A program made the position numbers and the translations under genes. This document shows, piece after piece, positions 62,036 through 64,000 of a stretch of DNA of 64,000 nucleotides; the first letter of the stretch is position 1, and each line of letters begins with the position of its first letter. The notes under the pieces are model-generated. The model was not told the origin of the DNA and searched no databases. It saw only the letters and a list, made by a program, of their open reading frames with translations. The stretch covers positions 1,442,012 through 1,506,011 of the forward strand of contig NZ_CP139992.1 in NCBI RefSeq assembly GCF_034424155.1, given 5' to 3'. The stretch is from Hafnia alvei (GTDB lineage: Bacteria; Pseudomonadota; Gammaproteobacteria; Enterobacterales; Enterobacteriaceae).

Positions 62036-63139
62036 TTAACCGCGCTTAACAAAAATACGTGCGACCAAGCCTATAGGGCCAGTCATGTACCAACCCTGCG
62101 TACCACGGCTGCGACGATCGCGGCCAACGGACTGGGTTAAGCGGTCGAGAATAATCGCCAGAATTACGATACCTACCCCACCAATGGAAGCCAGACCCAT
62201 ATCGAGTCGGCCAATACCGCGCAGTACCATTTGGCCTAAACCACCCACCGCAATCATCGAGGCGATAACCACCATTGACAGCGCGAGCATCAGAGTCTGG
62301 TTAACACCGGCCATAATGGTGGGCATTGCCAGCGGTAGCTGCACTTTAAACAGCATCTGGCGCGGGCTTGAACCGAAGGACTCAGCGGCCTCAATCAAAT
62401 CAGCCGGAACCTGCTGAATACCCAAGCTGGTTAAACGTACAATCGGCGGCAGCGCAAAGATAATGGTGACGACGACGCCCGGAACATTACCGATACCAAA
62501 CAGCATCACGATAGGCACCAAATAGACGAACGCTGGCGTGGTTTGCATGGCATCCAGTAACGGTCTAATTATACGGGCCGCGCCTTTGCTGCGTGCCAGC
62601 CAAATCCCTAAGGGCAGGCCGATGAGCATGCAGAAAAACAGTGATGTCAGCACCAATGCAAGCGTCACCATTGCCTGCGACCAAGCGCCGATCGCACCGA
62701 TGGCGATGAGGCCAATCAGGGTCGCAGCCCCCATACCAAAACCGGCGCATTGCCATGCAATTAAGGCGAAGACCAAAATCGCGATAGGTGCGGGCATGCC
62801 CAGCAAGATGTTTTGAAATCCGCTGAGGACGAAGTCCACCGGCATGCGAATGCCTTGAAAAACAGGGCGGCCGTGGCTGACCAACCAGTCGATGCCATGC
62901 GTGACCCACGTGTCGAAGGGCACCCAGGTATGATGGAACGGATCCATCAGATTAAAGTGCTCTGGCTCGGGAGCGGGGGCGCTGCTGAGCCAGTCGCTGC
63001 CTTGGGCTGCATGGTTACTTGCGGCATCAGTCGTGGCCGGTGATGAAGACCATGCGTCTGCGCCTTGCGATGCGGATGATGCGCTGGCGGCTGATTCTGC
63101 GGGTTCTGTTGCCCATGGATTACTCGTTGCGTCACTCAT
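62036..63139 (-). CDS. proW: ProU permease ProW
   Basis: Inner-membrane permease for glycine betaine and proline betaine under osmotic stress. 367 residues: a long Ala/Ser-rich N-terminal tail (first 60 residues, typical of ProW), then about seven spans and the ABC coupling loop [23 protein letters not shown] overlaps the proV stop by 4 bp. Confidence 0.96.
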   Translation of the reverse strand: MSDATSNPWATEPAESAASASSASQGADAWSSSPATTDAASNHAAQGSDWLSSAPAPEPEHFNLMDPFHHTWVPFDTWVTHGIDWLVSHGRPVFQGIRMPVDFVLSGFQNILLGMPAPIAILVFALIAWQCAGFGMGAATLIGLIAIGAIGAWSQAMVTLALVLTSLFFCMLIGLPLGIWLARSKGAARIIRPLLDAMQTTPAFVYLVPIVMLFGIGNVPGVVVTIIFALPPIVRLTSLGIQQVPADLIEAAESFGSSPRQMLFKVQLPLAMPTIMAGVNQTLMLALSMVVIASMIAVGGLGQMVLRGIGRLDMGLASIGGVGIVILAIILDRLTQSVGRDRRSRGTQGWYMTGPIGLVARIFVKRG

Positions 63140-64000
63140 TGGTTAGGGCCCTCTTTGTCTAATGCTTGTAATAGCGTGCCTTTATTGATAATGCCGATAA
63201 AAATACCGTCAGCGGACGTCACCGGAACACCACAAGGTGATTGGGCAACCTGCGAAATTAATTCGTTGAGCGAGGTATCTGCATCAACGGCTTCGGGAGC
63301 TGACAGCAGGGCAGAATCTAAAGACTGACCTTGAGAGAGCGCTTGTTTTAATGATTCAACAGAAACAATACCAATATATTTTTGGCCTCGTTCTACCACA
63401 TAACCATAATCATGATCTTCATCCTGCAATAATTTTAGTGCAGCACGAGGCCCGAATCCCGGCGTTTTTCGAATCAACGAAATATGTCTACGGCGAGCAA
63501 TATCTTTTGCACTAAAGACTTGGCTAATATCAACGCCTTTGAAGAAAGTCTTAACGTAATCATTGGCCGGATTATTCAATATTTCTTCAGGCGTTCCAAC
63601 CTGTATTACCTCACCACCTTGCATAATGGCGATGCGGTCACCAATACGCATTGCTTCATCTAAATCATGTGAAATAAATACAATGGTTCTTTGTTGCTGA
63701 GACTGAAGTCTAATTAATTCATCCTGCATTTCAGTACGAATTAAAGGGTCTAATGCTGAGAATGCTTCATCCATTAATAGAATATCAGGATTAATTGCCA
63801 TGGCGCGTGCTAAACCAACGCGCTGACGCATACCACCGGATAATTCATCGGGATAAGAGTTAGCGTGATTTTCTAATCCAACCTGACGCAAGGCATCGAG
63901 TGCTTTCTGATGACGCTCTGCCTGAGGCATACCTGATAGCTCTAGTCCAAAGGCGGTGTTATCGAGCACGTTCAAATGTGGCATAAGTGCAAATGATTGA
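63136..64000 (-). CDS. proV: ProU ATPase ProV, C-terminal part (5' end outside window)
   Basis: ATP-binding subunit of ProU. The frame is open to the window edge; about 287 residues are present, beginning [18 protein letters not shown] (Q-loop). ABC signature [16 protein letters not shown], Walker [13 protein letters not shown] and H-loop [10 protein letters not shown] are seen, then tandem CBS domains (about the last 120 residues) that sense ionic strength. Walker A lies beyond the window. Confidence 0.97.
   Translation of the reverse strand, partial: QSFALMPHLNVLDNTAFGLELSGMPQAERHQKALDALRQVGLENHANSYPDELSGGMRQRVGLARAMAINPDILLMDEAFSALDPLIRTEMQDELIRLQSQQQRTIVFISHDLDEAMRIGDRIAIMQGGEVIQVGTPEEILNNPANDYVKTFFKGVDISQVFSAKDIARRRHISLIRKTPGFGPRAALKLLQDEDHDYGYVVERGQKYIGIVSVESLKQALSQGQSLDSALLSAPEAVDADTSLNELISQVAQSPCGVPVTSADGIFIGIINKGTLLQALDKEGPNQ

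Overview
The window looks like a chromosomal segment of an Enterobacterales bacterium. Gene content and local order (gltX, alanine tRNA pair, nupC/mntH; folE-yeiB-galS-mglBAC; sanA; cdd; sbcB-yeeA; proVWX) follow the Escherichia coli pattern. The pieces are rearranged, however, and extra loci are interleaved (ipdC, a PACE pump, puu genes in a different order, mysB-opgGH beside ypdAB). ERIC elements, TyrR-, Fur-, Cra-, GalR/S- and CRP-like sites and moderate GC fit this. My best guess is Hafniaceae (Hafnia or Obesumbacterium); this is inference, not proof. No prophage, insertion sequence or CRISPR array is visible.

Layout. 1-6 kb: end of gltX, two YfeC-like DNA-binding proteins (one shrunken), two identical tRNA-Ala(GGC) genes, nucleoside (nupC) and manganese (mntH) transporters, a YpeC-like periplasmic protein and a sugar O-acetyltransferase. 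6-12.4 kb: aldo/keto reductase, indolepyruvate decarboxylase with a TyrR-like box, a LysR regulator divergent from a PACE-family efflux gene, ygeA racemase and glk with Cra-like sites. 12.4-25 kb: HdeB-like acid-stress protein, the pyruvate-sensing pair ypdAB, mysB, a DsrE-like protein, opgGH (periplasmic glucan synthesis), an exported unknown, a VOC protein and moeAB. 25-37 kb: a formaldehyde-detoxification cluster (LysR-frmA-yeiG), an MFS transporter, folE, an ERIC element, yeiB, and galS with the mglBAC galactose ABC importer. 37-46.6 kb: a membrane EAL phosphodiesterase with a dead GGDEF domain, sanA, maeA, cdd, yohJK, an MFS gene broken by one amber codon and a small unknown gene. 46.8-56.1 kb: the complete putrescine pathway, puuBC and puuRD on the minus strand, puuA-puuE-puuP on the plus strand. 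56.2-64 kb: a HigBA-like toxin-antitoxin pair, rarD with a decayed ERIC, sbcB, yeeA, and proX-proW-proV (the last cut by the window edge).

How genes work together. Putrescine enters by PuuP, is glutamylated by PuuA, oxidised by PuuB and PuuC, released as GABA by PuuD and transaminated by PuuE, under PuuR. Galactose enters through MglBAC, with GalS and CRP sites placed in front of both galS and mglB. FrmA and YeiG remove formaldehyde via glutathione. OpgGH and ProVWX are both linked to osmotic adaptation. The points most worth a second look are the long puuP leader with an Arg-rich upstream reading frame overlapping the puuP start, the hairpin in the long mgl leader, the single amber codon in the MFS gene, the shrunken YfeC paralogue, the PtrR-like regulator overlapping frmA, and a scattered family of CCTCCCC/GGGGAGG hairpins. 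I found no clear new multi-gene system.
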